Shown here one piece after another: positions 39,249 through 49,118 of a DNA stretch of 64,000 nt. The notes below the pieces were generated by a model that had not been told where the DNA came from, searched no databases, and saw only the letters and a list, made by a program, of their open reading frames with translations. Source of the DNA: Strongylocentrotus purpuratus. Its lineage: Eukaryota; Echinodermata; Echinoidea; Camarodonta; Strongylocentrotidae. The first letter of the stretch is position 1, and every line of letters starts with the position of its first letter. The DNA lies in NCBI RefSeq assembly GCF_000002235.5, contig NW_022145605.1:2087178-2151177 (forward strand), given 5' to 3'. The position numbers and the translations under genes are program-made.

Positions 39249-39480
39249 CAGTGGCGGATCCAGGGGGGGCCGAAACGGCCGCGGCCCCCCCCCCCCCCCT
39301 ATTGGCAGCGCAAAAAAAAAAAAAAAAAGAGGAAGAAAGAAGAGAAAAAAGAAAGGAGAAGAGGAGAAAAAAAAGAGAAGAGAAAAGAAAGGAAAAAAGA
39401 CAGGAAAAAAGAAGAGAAAAGAAAAGAGACAGAAAGATAAAGAAGAAGCCCCCCCCCCCCCCCCCCCCCTCCCTCCCACT
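39249..39480 (+). mobile_element. hAT-type left end plus purine tract
   Basis: CAGTGGCGGATCCAGGGGGG is a hAT-style terminus (CAG.GGCG). It is followed by a C-run, CTATTGGCAGCGC, an A-run and 120 bp of AAAGAAGAGAAAA-type purines, then another C-run. The matching right end is not identified. Lys/Arg-rich and Ser/Phe-rich open frames here are low complexity. Confidence 0.5.
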
Positions 39481-40336
39481 CCGGGGTCAGAGGGACCGAA
39501 TTTATGTTCCCAAATTTCCGATAAAGAGTTACTTTTCATGCAACAAAGTCCGGCCCGTAATACACAAAAATCCGGCCCGTACTGACTTTACACACCGGAG
39601 ATAGATGGGTGCTTTCAAAGAGAGGGAACATACATGTGCGTACTCTAGATAACACTGAGTAGGTGGGGGGGGGGGGGAAGAAAAGTCGGTGAGAAAGGGG
39701 GAAAGACAAGGAAAAGGAGCTAAGTAACAGTAACGACGAATAAGGGAAAACTGTAATCGGGAGATTTGGGGTCATTCCAGAAGGCTTGGCAAACGTTATT
39801 GAATAGAGGGGGGGGGGGCCGGGCCGGCCGCATACAATTTCGAGCCGCGGATTCAAAGTTAAATGTTAAGAACAGCCCCTGCGTTCATCAATCTTTAGAG
39901 AGAAATTTGAAAGGGGCAAAATATTTTGGTTTTCTTTTAAATAGAAGTTATATACTCAACAGTCAAATTTTAAATTAACGATAGGGTCGCTTCACAACTC
40001 TTATGTTGCCATTCATTTGGATTCAGCTCATAACAACTCGCTTGTGCTTGTATTTGAACTCATGTTGGTAGTAATCATAGACAGGGGCGGCAATCCTGGG
40101 CCCGATAGGGGACACGTCCCCCAGGAAATTTAGAAATATAGCTAGAAAGGAATATAGCGGAAAGAACGTACATATTGGGCTTAGGGATTTTCTAGAATGC
40201 ATAATTTCAGCATTCAACATTGCAAAATCTCGCTGGTCGCTACGCCCCGGTCCTCGCCCGATAACACAAAACTTTCATTTCTACTAACCTTATTGTGTGC
40301 TATCACAATCATGATTGTTTCATTTTCCCTTTAAAG

Positions 40337-40960
40337 CAGGCGCGTGGCCAGGGGCGGTAGGGGCAGTAAGAGGACAAAGGACGAAAAAGGAGCAGACAAT
40401 GAAACATTTTCGAAAATTCTGACAAGTCGAGAACGGTACAACGAATCGTCTTCTTTCTCTAATAATTGAATGAAATGTCAAAGCTTCCGCGCATCGTTCG
40501 GCAGGGGGGAGGGGGCAACAGAATTCAGACAAAGATTGGGAGTCGAGAATGGTAAAATGGTAAAATGAATCATCTTCTTTCTCTAATAATTTAATGAAAC
40601 TTCAACATTTCCGCGCTTCGCGCGAGAGGGGGGAAACTGAATTCATACAAGGATTAAGATTCGAGAACGGTACAACGAAGAGTCTTCTTTCTCTAATAAT
40701 TTAATGAAACGTTCAGCTTCTGCGCTTTCCACAGGAGGGGAAAAACTGAATTCAGAGAAGGATTAAGAGTCGATAATGGAATAACAAATCATCTTTTTTC
40801 TCTAATAATTTCATTAAACTATAAAAGGTAAAAGCTTCCGCGCTTTGCGTGGGAGGGGAAAACTGAATTCAGACAAGGAATACGAGTCGAGAATGGTACA
40901 ACAAATCGTCTTCTTTCTCTAATAATTAATGTAAGGTCAAAGCTTCCACGGGCTGGAGGC
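40337..40960 (-). repeat. GCGCGGAAGCTTT array, inverted, with CAGGCGCG end
   Basis: CAGGCGCGTGGCCAGGGGCG opens the block. About five units of the array at 34312-35490 follow in reverse orientation (for example AACGAATCGTCTTCTTTCTC and CAAAGCTTCCGCGC). With the direct array inside 41400-42510 it forms a large inverted arrangement around the hAT insertion site at 41017. Confidence 0.75.
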
Positions 40961-41009
40961 TATAGCCCCCCCCCCCCGATTAAATGTCAAAAATTGTACC
41001 GGTATGGTG

Positions 41010-41017
41010 CTTCTAAT
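41010..41017 (+). repeat. left target-site duplication CTTCTAAT of hAT element
   Basis: CTTCTAAT directly precedes CAGGCGCGGATCCAGG. The identical 8 bp follows the right end at 44222-44229. Confidence 0.85.
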
Positions 41018-41099
41018 CAGGCGCGGATCCAGGATTTCTTAGGGGGGGGCCCACTTTTTTTTTTGTCCGAAAAAAAATCGTAACGACTCAGCCAGCCGC

Positions 41100-41150
41100 T
41101 AAATAAGCGGGGGGGGGGGGTGGGGGGGGGGGGGGGGGGGGGGGGAAGAG
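41100..41150. repeat. poly(G) runs
   Basis: Two long G-runs are separated by a single T within about 40 bp. Their length is likely unreliable in any assembly. Confidence 0.85.
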
Positions 41151-41399
41151 GACACTTTTTTGTTTTTGGTCTCGAAATTTGAAAATTTGACATTTTGTTC
41201 CGTTGGGGGGGGGGGTGAGGTCACCATTTTTTAGGTCAGCCATTGGCTGAAAAAAACTTTTCAAATTAAAAAAAAAAAAAAATCACAGAAAGGGGGGGGG
41301 GGTTGCTCCAAAAACACATAAAAAACTGAAGGGGGGAGGGTCAACCCCCTAACCCCTCCCCCCTTCCGTACGTGCCTACTCGTCTGAAAATAGTTTATC

Positions 41400-42510
41400 C
41401 CCTCCCGCGCGAAGCGCGGAAGTTTTTACGTTTCATTAATCATTAGAAAAAGAGACGATTCTACGGAGCCCGGGAAGGGACATGGTAAAATATTTTATCT
41501 CGTTAAAACGAGATAGTATCTCGTTTTAATGAGTAGTATCTCGTTTTAATGAGATAGTATCTCGTTTTAATGAGATAGTATCTCGTTTTAATGATATAAA
41601 TATTTTTACCATGTCCCTTCCCGGGCTCCGTACGATTCGTTGTACAGTTTTTTTTCTCTTATCCTCGTCTTAATTCATCCCCTCTCCCGCGCAAAGCTCG
41701 GAAGCTTTTACGTTTCATTAAATCATTAGAGAAAGAAGACGATTCGTTGTACCGTTTTTCGACTCTTAATCCTCATCTGAATTCAGTTTTCCCCTCCTCC
41801 CTCCCGCGCGAAGCGCGGAAGCTTGTACGTTTCATTAAATCATTAGAGAAAGAAGACGATTCGTTGTACCGTTCTCGAAAATAATCCTCGTCTGAATAAA
41901 GCTTTTACGTTTTCATTAAATCATTAGCGAAATAAGACGATTCGTTGTACCGTTATGACTTTTACTCCTTGTCTAAATTCAGTTTCCCCCCTCCCACGCG
42001 AGGCGCGGAAGCTTTTACGTTTCATTAAATCATTAAAGAAAGAAGACGATTCGTGTGTACCGTTCTCGACTCTTAATCCTTGTCTAAATTCAGTCCCCCC
42101 CCCCCCCCCCCTTCGACGTTTCATTAAATTTTTAGAGAATGAAGACGATTCGTTGTTCCGCTCTCGAAAATAATTTAGTTTCCCCACCCGCGCGAAGCGC
42201 GGAAGCTTTTACTTTTCATTAAATCATTAGAGAAAGAGGAAGATTTGTCGTACCGTTATGACTTTTAATCCTTGTCTTAATTCAGTTTCCCCCCTCCCAC
42301 GCGAAGCGCGGAAGCTTCGACGTTTCATTAATTATTATAGAAATAAGACGATTCGTTGTACCGTTCCCGAAAATTATCCTCGTATGAATTAAGTTCCCCC
42401 TGCCCTCCCCGCGCGTAGCGCGGAAGCTTTGACGTTTCATTAATTCATTAGAGAAAGAAGACGATTCGTTGTACCGTTCTCGACTCTTAATCCTTGTCTG
42501 AATTTAAGTA
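41400..42510 (+). repeat. GCGCGGAAGCTTT array, plus orientation, inside hAT element
   Basis: About eight to nine units of the family seen at 34312-35490, in direct orientation, each with CGCGCGAAGCGCGGAAGCTT, TTTCATTAAATCATTAGAG and AAGACGATTCGTTGTACCG. One unit is interrupted by the element at 41463-41631. Confidence 0.85.
41463..41631. mobile_element. 169-bp hairpin element nested in the array
   Basis: ACGGAGCCCGGGAAGGGACA continuing TGGTAAAA is inverted at the right as TTTTACCATGTCCCTTCCCG continuing GGCTCCGT. The interior is a short tandem of GAGATAGTATCTCGTTTTAAT, itself palindromic. ACGATTC flanks both sides (41455-41461 and 41632-41638). Since ACGATTCGTTGTACCG is the intact array text, the insertion point and target duplication can be read directly. 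Confidence 0.85.
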
Positions 42511-42619
42511 TGTTCTTTGTCTATTCCCTTTTCTTCCTACGTCCTCTTCCTTTACACTCCTCTCTTTTTTGGCCGGCGTTTATTGGGGGACCACCCCCAC
42601 CGCCCCCCTGGCTACGCGC

Positions 42620-43200
42620 CTGCTGTCAGATGAACATATGTTGATACCTTGTCCGCCCCGGAAGCTCAGGGGTTTAAGGTTTTAATTTACGGTCAGATTA
42701 GCATTCAGGGGTCCGCCTTAGCGCCCTAGACGGGGTCCAGGGGGCAGAGCCCCGGAAGTTCAGGAGTTTAGGCATTTAATTACGGTCAGATGAGCATTAT
42801 TTTGATACCTAATTGTTACAATGGCAGGTCATTAATTGGCTTGGGGTTCAGGGGGCGGAGCCCCGGAATCTCAAGGTTTTAGGCACTCAATTACGGTCAG
42901 ATGAGTATCGAGGGGCCCGCCTAAGGGCTCTTGTTGGGTCAGGGGGCAGAGCCCCTAGAAGCTCAGGGGTTTTAGGCGTTTAATTACGGTCAGATGAGCA
43001 ATTTTGATACCTTATTTTTGTGACACTAGCTGGACACTATTTGGCATGGGGTCCAGGGGGCAGAGCCCCCAGATCAGGGGTTTTAGGCATTAAATGACCG
43101 TCATATGAACATCTAAGGGCCCGCCTTAGGGCCCTAGGTGGAATCCAGGGGCATTAATTTTAATCATGGTCAGATGAGCATATTTTGATACCCCATTATA
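42620..43200 (+). repeat. GTCAGATGAGC / GGGGCAGAGCCCC repeat block
   Basis: Alternating diverged half-units of about 70-115 bp each contain CGGTCAGATGAGCATT, then either TTTTGATACC...GTGACACTGGC or AGGGGCCCGCCTTAGGGC, then GTCCAGGGGGCAGAGCCCC and CTCAGGGGTTTTAGGC. The same family appears inverted at 47040-47470 inside the foldback element. Confidence 0.75.
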
Positions 43201-43504
43201 ATGTGACACTGGCAGTTAACTATTTCTTCTTTCTCACTCTCTTTCTTTCTATTTCTCTTTAATATACTTTTTCAAAGAAAGTGTGGGGAGGGGCTCGAGG
43301 ATCCCGATCCCCGCCGTTCCGCGGGCCCTGATATGTAGGCATCTCAAGAAGCATTTTCTTGCCTGGCTGTAAATTTAGGAATTTGTCATTTTCCAACAAA
43401 CGCATGAAGTGAGGAAAATTATCTCATTTCAGCATTATTTGTTAACCACCGTTATGGAATTATAAATAAACCACGTTTGAATTCTATTTCTCCAACCCCC
43501 CCCC

Positions 43505-44215
43505 CCCTTATCAGTATGCCAGTGCCCCCCCCCCCCCCCCTCCGATCTACACCTTGTTGGCGGGAAAATTGCAACTGATATCCCCTACCTTTCTTCATTC
43601 TCTTTTTTTTTCTTTCCCTTTCTCTCCTCTTTCACTTTCCCTTCCCTTACTTATCTCTCTTTTAGGTTTGCTGGGGGGGGGGGGGGGAGGGACACAACGG
43701 TCATTTGGTCCCCAACACGCTCCACACATTGTTGGCGGATAACCGCAACTGATCTCCGCTTCTTTTCTCCCATTTCGTTTTTCTTCCTCTTTTTGTTCCC
43801 TTTTAGCTCTCCTCTTTTCCTTCCTTCTCTCTTTTTTTTAGCGGGGACGGGGGGAGGCTAGGGTCTTTTACCCCCCCCCCCCTTGATCCACAACTTGTTG
43901 GCGGAAAATTGCAATTGATATCCCCCTTCTTTTCTTTTCTTCTTCCTATTTTGTCCTTCCCTTTTCTCCTCTTTATCTTTTTTCTTTCTCTTTCCTTCCT
44001 TCTCTTTATATTTTTTTATTGGGGGGGGGGGGGAGGCAAGTCCTTCCCCCCGATCTCCTTCTTCCCTCTTTTCTTTTTCTTCTTCCTCTTTTTTTTTCCC
44101 TTTCCCTCCTCTTTCCCTTCTCTTCCTTCTCTCTCTCTCCTTTTTTTTTTTTTTTTTTTTTGCGGGGGGGGGGGGGGGGGGGGCCAAGGCACGCTCGGCC
44201 CCCCCCCTGGATCCG
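43505..44215 (+). repeat. polypyrimidine plus G-run units
   Basis: Three to four units of about 190 bp share the layout CTTGTTGGCGG.AAA.TGCAACTGATATC, a 100-bp CT-rich tract, a T-run and a G-run ending GGGAGGC. The last unit merges into the hAT right end. The layout closely resembles the shorter units of the foldback arms at 46020-47040 and 48860-50190. Confidence 0.7.
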
Positions 44216-44221
44216 CGCCTG

Positions 44222-44229
44222 CTTCTAAT
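44222..44229 (+). repeat. right target-site duplication CTTCTAAT
   Basis: Identical to 41010-41017 and directly after the hAT right end. Confidence 0.85.
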
Positions 44230-44273
44230 ATTCTGACCTTTGGAAAAACGGTCTGCGCAATTTTCAATTTACG

Positions 44274-44324
44274 GCCCCCCCCCCCCCCCCCCCCCCCTAT
44301 TGGAAAATCCTGGATCCGCGCCTG
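44274..44324 (+). mobile_element. C-run and second hAT-type right end
   Basis: A C-run, CTATTGGAAAATCC and TGGATCCGCGCCTG resemble the opening of the element at 39249 in inverse (its C-run and CTATTGG). The following 8 bp, AAGACTCT, does not match any left flank I could see. Confidence 0.45.
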
Positions 44325-44329
44325 AAGAC

Positions 44330-45500
44330 TCTAAATCAGAATACAGAGCATCGTTCTTCGCTAGTCGATATAAAGGGGTCTTGACGGCCACAGAATGCTG
44401 AACGAAACTTTATAAGTCAATGACAGAACTTCATTGATTCAACAAGTTGCAGTGACGGTGTTCGTGGGATTGCCTAATCATCTGAAGCATGACTGACGTA
44501 GCTAGGAGTTGCAAATGGACATCCAGAGGACGACAACCACGATCGCACTTCGAATCGGATCCAGTTCGTTGTTGAACTTTTAGAGAGCTCTCGCGCGCAC
44601 CCCCTCGCTTGATTTAAGTAGCGGTACCGTGAGTAGATTTAAAATGAGATTGATATTTTGCTGTTTGATTTGTTGTTGATGATGATGAATGTTATACTTA
44701 TATATTTTTTAAAGGACCATGTATTAAGTAATATAATTATACTTCCTATCGACCATTATTTAAAAGTCTACTTACCTCACATAAGACGTGAGAATGTGTG
44801 GTGGTCTATGTGAGTAAAGCCAGTCAATCCTTTGATAATTATTATTACCTGAACCCTGGCATAATAATTTAAAAGTGGTTTCCCCTGCCACTATGCCACG
44901 GGTTACATATCAATAGTCATATCTATCATTAATTCTATAAATTCAAATTATGAAGTCATTGACAGTTCCATATTATCTTTTGGATATATAGGCTTGTGCA
45001 ATGCTGGATTAAGAACAATGACTAAACTTCTAGACAAGGAAACATATTTCAGTAAATACATATGACTGCTACAAAGCTACTGAACCGCAGTGCAGTGCAC
45101 AGCGCAAGTTGAGCAATGCAGATGACGTATCATGACGTCATATAATCATGTTTATTCATGTTCATACGCTACCATAGATATATACTTAGTAGCAGGGGGG
45201 TTCAACTCCGCTTCTGCATCCGTCTAGCCATGGGGAGATTTTGGAGGGTCAAAAGTGCACACTGCTTCCACTTTTCATGTATTAGCCTATGAGACGACAA
45301 ATTTTTAGTGCACCAGCGAAATGGGGATTTTGGACTGCGCGTAGCGCGCAAAATATTAAATTAAAATTTGGAATATTCATGACTCTTTTCCACTTATTAG
45401 CATATTATCGCAATGAAAAAAAGACAATGCGCATGCGTTACTATATCGACATAATCCTTAATTGGGCCGGATAAAATGTAGAACAAAGGTCATGCAGAGT
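44330..45500. other. intergenic, no feature recognised
   Basis: This is mixed-composition single-copy-looking DNA without a supported gene. It contains a GC-richer start (CTCGCGCGCACCCCCTCG near 44590) and one TGACGTCA palindrome near 45133, neither of which is enough to call a promoter. Confidence 0.4.
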
Positions 45501-45511
45501 TTGTGGATGTG

Positions 45512-45544
45512 TGTGTGTTGGGGGGGGGGGGGGGGGGGGGGGGT

Positions 45545-45579
<35 letters not shown>
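45512..45579. repeat. (TG)n followed by about 65-bp poly(G)
   Basis: A short GTGTGTGT stretch leads into G-runs broken by a single T. The length is probably not exact. Confidence 0.9.
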
Positions 45580-45580
<1 letters not shown>

Positions 45581-45677
45581 AATAAACTTTTAAATGGTTG
45601 ACTTAGTTAGGGCCACAAACTTCACTGTCACCAGGATGGAAAGTACATTTTAAAAAATTCAGTTCAGTTAAAAGGCA

Positions 45678-45686
45678 AAAATAATG
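45678..45686 (+). repeat. left 9-bp target-site duplication AAAATAATG
   Basis: Directly precedes GGCTTTCATCGAAAGG. The same 9 bp follows the inverse end at 50551-50559. Confidence 0.9.
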
Positions 45687-46029
45687 GGCTTTCATCGAAA
45701 GGGTGCGGTGCGGTGCGGAGCGGTGTGGTGTGCTCAACGCACCCATTCGATAAAATATGGGGGGCTTTTCTCGAAAGGGTGCGTTGAGAGCGGAGTACCG
45801 TTTTTAACACACCCTTTCGATAAAAGCGGGGGGGGGGGGGGGGGGGGGGGGGGCTTTTATCGAAAGGGTGCGTCGACTAGTCTTTCGCATCAGTCGTTTA
45901 AAATGAGGATCTGGGACAGAAGGTAATAGTTGCCAATATTTAAGTATATCGAAAATGTATTAAATAAAATGATATGGTCTTGATTACAGAGTTGTCTCTT
46001 TCGTTATTACTATGTTGATGGGGGAACAG

Positions 46030-46415
46030 AGAGAAGGAAAAAGGGAAAGGGAAAGGAAGATAAAAGGAAGAAAGAAGAATAAGAATAAACGAGGAAACGG
46101 GGGGGGGCGAAGGGCTCTTGCCTCCTCCTCATCCCCCCCCCCGCAAAAAATAAATAAGAGAAGAGAGAGAAGGGAAAGAGAAAGGGAAAGAAAATATAAA
46201 AGGAAAGAAAGAAGAGGAAGAAGGAAAGAGAAAACGGGGATGGGCGAAAGGCTCTTACCTACCCCCCCCCCCCTCCCGCCAAAAAATAAATAAGAGAGAG
46301 AAGGGAGAGGGAAAGAAAATCTAAAAGAAAGGAAGAAGAGGAAAAAGAATAAGAAGAATAGAGGAAAACGGGGGCGAAGGGCTCTTGCCCTCCCCCCCCC
46401 CCCCCGCCAAAAAAT

Positions 46416-46451
<36 letters not shown>

Positions 46452-46685
46452 AAAGCGAAGGGAAAGAGACTATAAAAGGAAAGAAAGAAGAGGAAGAAGA
46501 ATAAAATGAAAAGAGGGAAACGAGCGCGAAGGGCTTTTGCCTCCTCCCCCCCCCCCCCGCCAAAAAATAAATGAGAGAGAGAGAGAAGAAAGGAAAGAGA
46601 AGATAAAAGGAAAGAAAGAATAGGAGAAGAAGAAAAGAGGGAAACGGGGGCGAAGGGCTCTTGCCTCCTCCTCCCCTCCGCCAAA

Positions 46686-46725
<40 letters not shown>

Positions 46726-47040
46726 AGAGGGAAAGAAAATATAAAAGGAAAGAAAGAAGAGGAATAAGAAGGAAAGAGGGAAACGTGGGAAGGGCGAAGA
46801 GCTCTTCCCTCCTCCCTCCCCACCCCCTCCCGCCAAAAAAATAAATAAGAGAGAGAGAGAGAGAAGGGAGAGGGAAAGAAAATCTAAACGGAAAGAAAGA
46901 AGAGGAAAAAGAATAAGAAAAGAGGAAAACGGGGGCGAAGGACTCTTGCCTCCTCCCTCCGCCAAAAATAAATAAAAGAGAGAGAGAGAGGAGGAAAGGG
47001 AAAGAGAAGATAAAAGGAAAGAAAGAAGAGGAAGAAGAAT
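46030..47040 (-). repeat. foldback left arm array, about 7 units
   Basis: Each unit of about 130 bp runs GAGAGAGA, GGGAAAGAGAAAATATAAAAGG-type purines, AAACGGGGGCGAAGGGCTCTTG, a C-run, then CCGCCAAAAAATAAATAAG. It is the reverse complement of the right arm array. All long Ser/Leu/Phe open frames across it come from the repeat. Confidence 0.9.
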
Positions 47041-47480
47041 TTGTGCCCTGCCAGTGTCACAAATATAAAAAATATAAAAATATGCTCATCTGACGATAAT
47101 TTGATGTATAAACCCCTCACCTTCTTGGGGCTCCGCCCCTTGGATCCAACACCAATTTGTCCTGCCAGTGTCACAAATAGATATAAAAATATGCTCATCT
47201 GACCGTTATTTATTGCCCAAAACCCCTGAGCTTCCGGGGGCTCCACCCCTTGACCCCACGCCAATTCGTGACCCCTGTGTCACAAATAAGGTATAAAATA
47301 ATAATAATTTAATGTACAAAACTCCTGACCTTCTGGGGGCTCCGCCCCCTGGACCCAACACCAAATTGTGTCCTGCCACTGTCACAAATAAGGTATAAAA
47401 TTATGCTCATCCGACATTAATTTTGATGTTTAATACCCCTGAGCTTCTGAGGGCTCAGCCCTGTGAAAAACACGTTAATT
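47040..47480 (-). repeat. inverted copy of GTCAGATGAGC repeat block
   Basis: Three to four units of about 115 bp carry GTCACAAATAAGGTATAAAA, ATGCTCATCTGAC and GAGCTTCTGGGGGCTCCGCC. They are the reverse complement of the family at 42620-43200. Confidence 0.75.
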
Positions 47481-47496
47481 TTACCGTTTTGGGAGA

Positions 47497-47710
47497 GTTC
47501 AAGATTTCAAGATTTATTTATTTCTTTCCACTTGCATAAAAAACATTTCATTCAGTAACAGTAGTAACAAGTTCATCGTAAACTAGCATAAATACATTAA
47601 CAATGAAACAGTTATAAAGACTTTAACAAATGTGGAAAAAAGAGGTGGTCTGTTAAAAAAGCACAGCTTGTTAAAACACAGATCACCTTTACAGAAACAA
47701 CATTTTTTTT
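47497..47710 (-). mobile_element. non-LTR element 3' end
   Basis: On the minus strand this reads AAGTGGAAAGAAATAAATAA then ATCTTGAAATCTTGAAC, typical of the 3' tail of CR1/L2-like LINEs or their SINEs in marine invertebrates. No coding part is present. It sits in the centre of the foldback element. Confidence 0.5.
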
Positions 47711-47739
47711 TTTAAAAAGAAGTAGGTTATATTACAGGC

Positions 47740-48660
47740 CCCCCCCCCCCTCCCTTAAGGGGGGGGGGTACGATTTTTCAAATTTTCGAGGGCCCCCCAA
47801 AAAGATTAGTGCTCTCTAGTAATTTCGCGACTACTCCGGAACCGCGGCAGATATAAAGTTTTTCTTTCATGACTTTTTTCTTTCGAGTCTTACGCATCTT
47901 TTGAAACATTTTTTTTGTGAAAATTGGACGTATAGTTGCGGAGTCACGTGACCTTTTGCTTTTGCATGTCAGCCCTAAAATCGCTCACTTTTGTGATTTA
48001 TGTACCAAACATATGGAAATACCATTTATTCTTTTAAAAAAAGAAAAAACATTGGTTATTTGGTCTTGTTTTCAAGTTAATGTGTTTGTTTTGGGGTCAA
48101 AATAGTTGAATTGTGGTTAGAAATGAAATAAACAACAAAACAATATAATACAATAAATACAAATTATCAAAACAAGAGATAACATAGGGATAAACTGGCT
48201 CTTCCAACTTTGTTGTCGTATTATTATTATTCTAACGAATATATGTAGTGAAAAAGAACGCTTGAATATGAATTATATATGATTTATGGGTAAAAATGTG
48301 AATTCTCTGACCTTGTTGCATAAATTACCATAAATATGCAAATGAGTGAATTTTTCAAATAATTGAAATTACCATAGTTTTTTATACACTTCACTTGACA
48401 TGCATGCACATTTTCGCGGCGATCGGCTGTGAAACGGCCGAGATCTTAGGGGGACCCCCCCCCCCCCACCCTCAAGTCTACTCCAATCACATTGAAAAAA
48501 GTATGACTTAAATCATCTCTCTCATCATTATACCGCTATAGTATTCATGTTTTTAATATTATTTATTATCCTTCCATTAAACAAGTTCATAGAGAAAATA
48601 CTTATCTCTCTGCAACATTAAAAAAGAATCTTCATTAATATTGATAGCCTTGTGGTCGCC
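47740..48660. other. foldback centre, unassigned
   Basis: The segment is bracketed by C/G-runs at about 47740-47768 and 48456-48470. It contains AT-rich text with no open frame that resembles a gene and no transposase motif. A 62-codon open frame at 47917-48105 is treated as chance. Confidence 0.4.
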
Positions 48661-48662
48661 AA

Positions 48663-48860
48663 CAGTGGCGTAGGTAGGGGCGTCTCCAAAGGGGGGTGTG
48701 GGGGCGACAACCCCCCCCCCCCCCCCCCACCTGTCAGGATATTGTCGGTAAAATTGCGCTGCCGTCGGGAAAAAAAAGAGAAAAGGGGGAGGGGAAAAAA
48801 GAGAGGGAAAGGAAAAAGAAAAAGAAAGAAAGAGAAAAACGAAAAAGAGGGAGAATAGGA
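48663..48860 (+). mobile_element. hAT-type left end and purine tract
   Basis: CAGTGGCGTAGGTAGGGGCG is a hAT-style terminus, followed by GGGGGTGTGGGGGCGACA, a C-run, CTGTCAGGATATTGTCGGTA and a purine-rich run. No matching right end with an 8-bp duplication was found. It lies between the foldback centre and right arm. Confidence 0.5.
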
Positions 48861-49085
48861 AAGGAGGCAAGAGCCCTTTGCCCCCGTTTCCCTCTTTTCT
48901 TCTTCTTCCTCTTCTTTCTTTCCTTTTATCTTTTCTTTCCCTTTCCTTCTCTCTCTCTCTCTTATTTATTTTTTGGCGGGGGGGGGGGGGGGAGGAGGCA
49001 ACAGCCCTTCGCCCCCGTTTCCCTCTTTTCTTCTTGTTCTTATTCCTCTTCTTTCTTTCCTTTTATATTCTCTTTCCCTTTCCCT

Positions 49086-49118
<33 letters not shown>

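Larger units (their letters stand above)
41018..44221. mobile_element. 3.2-kb non-autonomous hAT-type element with 8-bp TSD
   Basis: The termini are CAGGCGCGGATCCAGG and its exact inverse CCTGGATCCGCGCCTG, flanked by the perfect 8-bp duplication CTTCTAAT. The terminal CAG...CTG and the 8-bp duplication are hAT hallmarks. The interior has no transposase. In order it holds a C/G-run zone (to about 41390), the GCGCGGAAGCTTT array (41400-42510) with a nested element, a block of GTCAGATGAGC repeats (42620-43200), and three to four polypyrimidine/G-run units (43505-44215). An internal CCTGGCTACGCGCCTG at 42622 looks like a second right end, so the interior may itself be composite. Confidence 0.85.

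Noticed and set aside
40337-42622. Pairing of CAGGCGCGTGGCCAGG (40337) with CCTGGCTACGCGCCTG (42622) as one hAT element
   Set aside because: Flanking 8-mers differ (CTTTAAAG, CTGTCAGA), and the pair would interlock with the well-supported element 41018-44221. Kept only as a note in that entry.
45128-45145. TGACGTCA (CRE-like) palindrome, also near 63899
   Set aside because: An 8-mer alone is too common to call a regulatory site, and no promoter context is visible.
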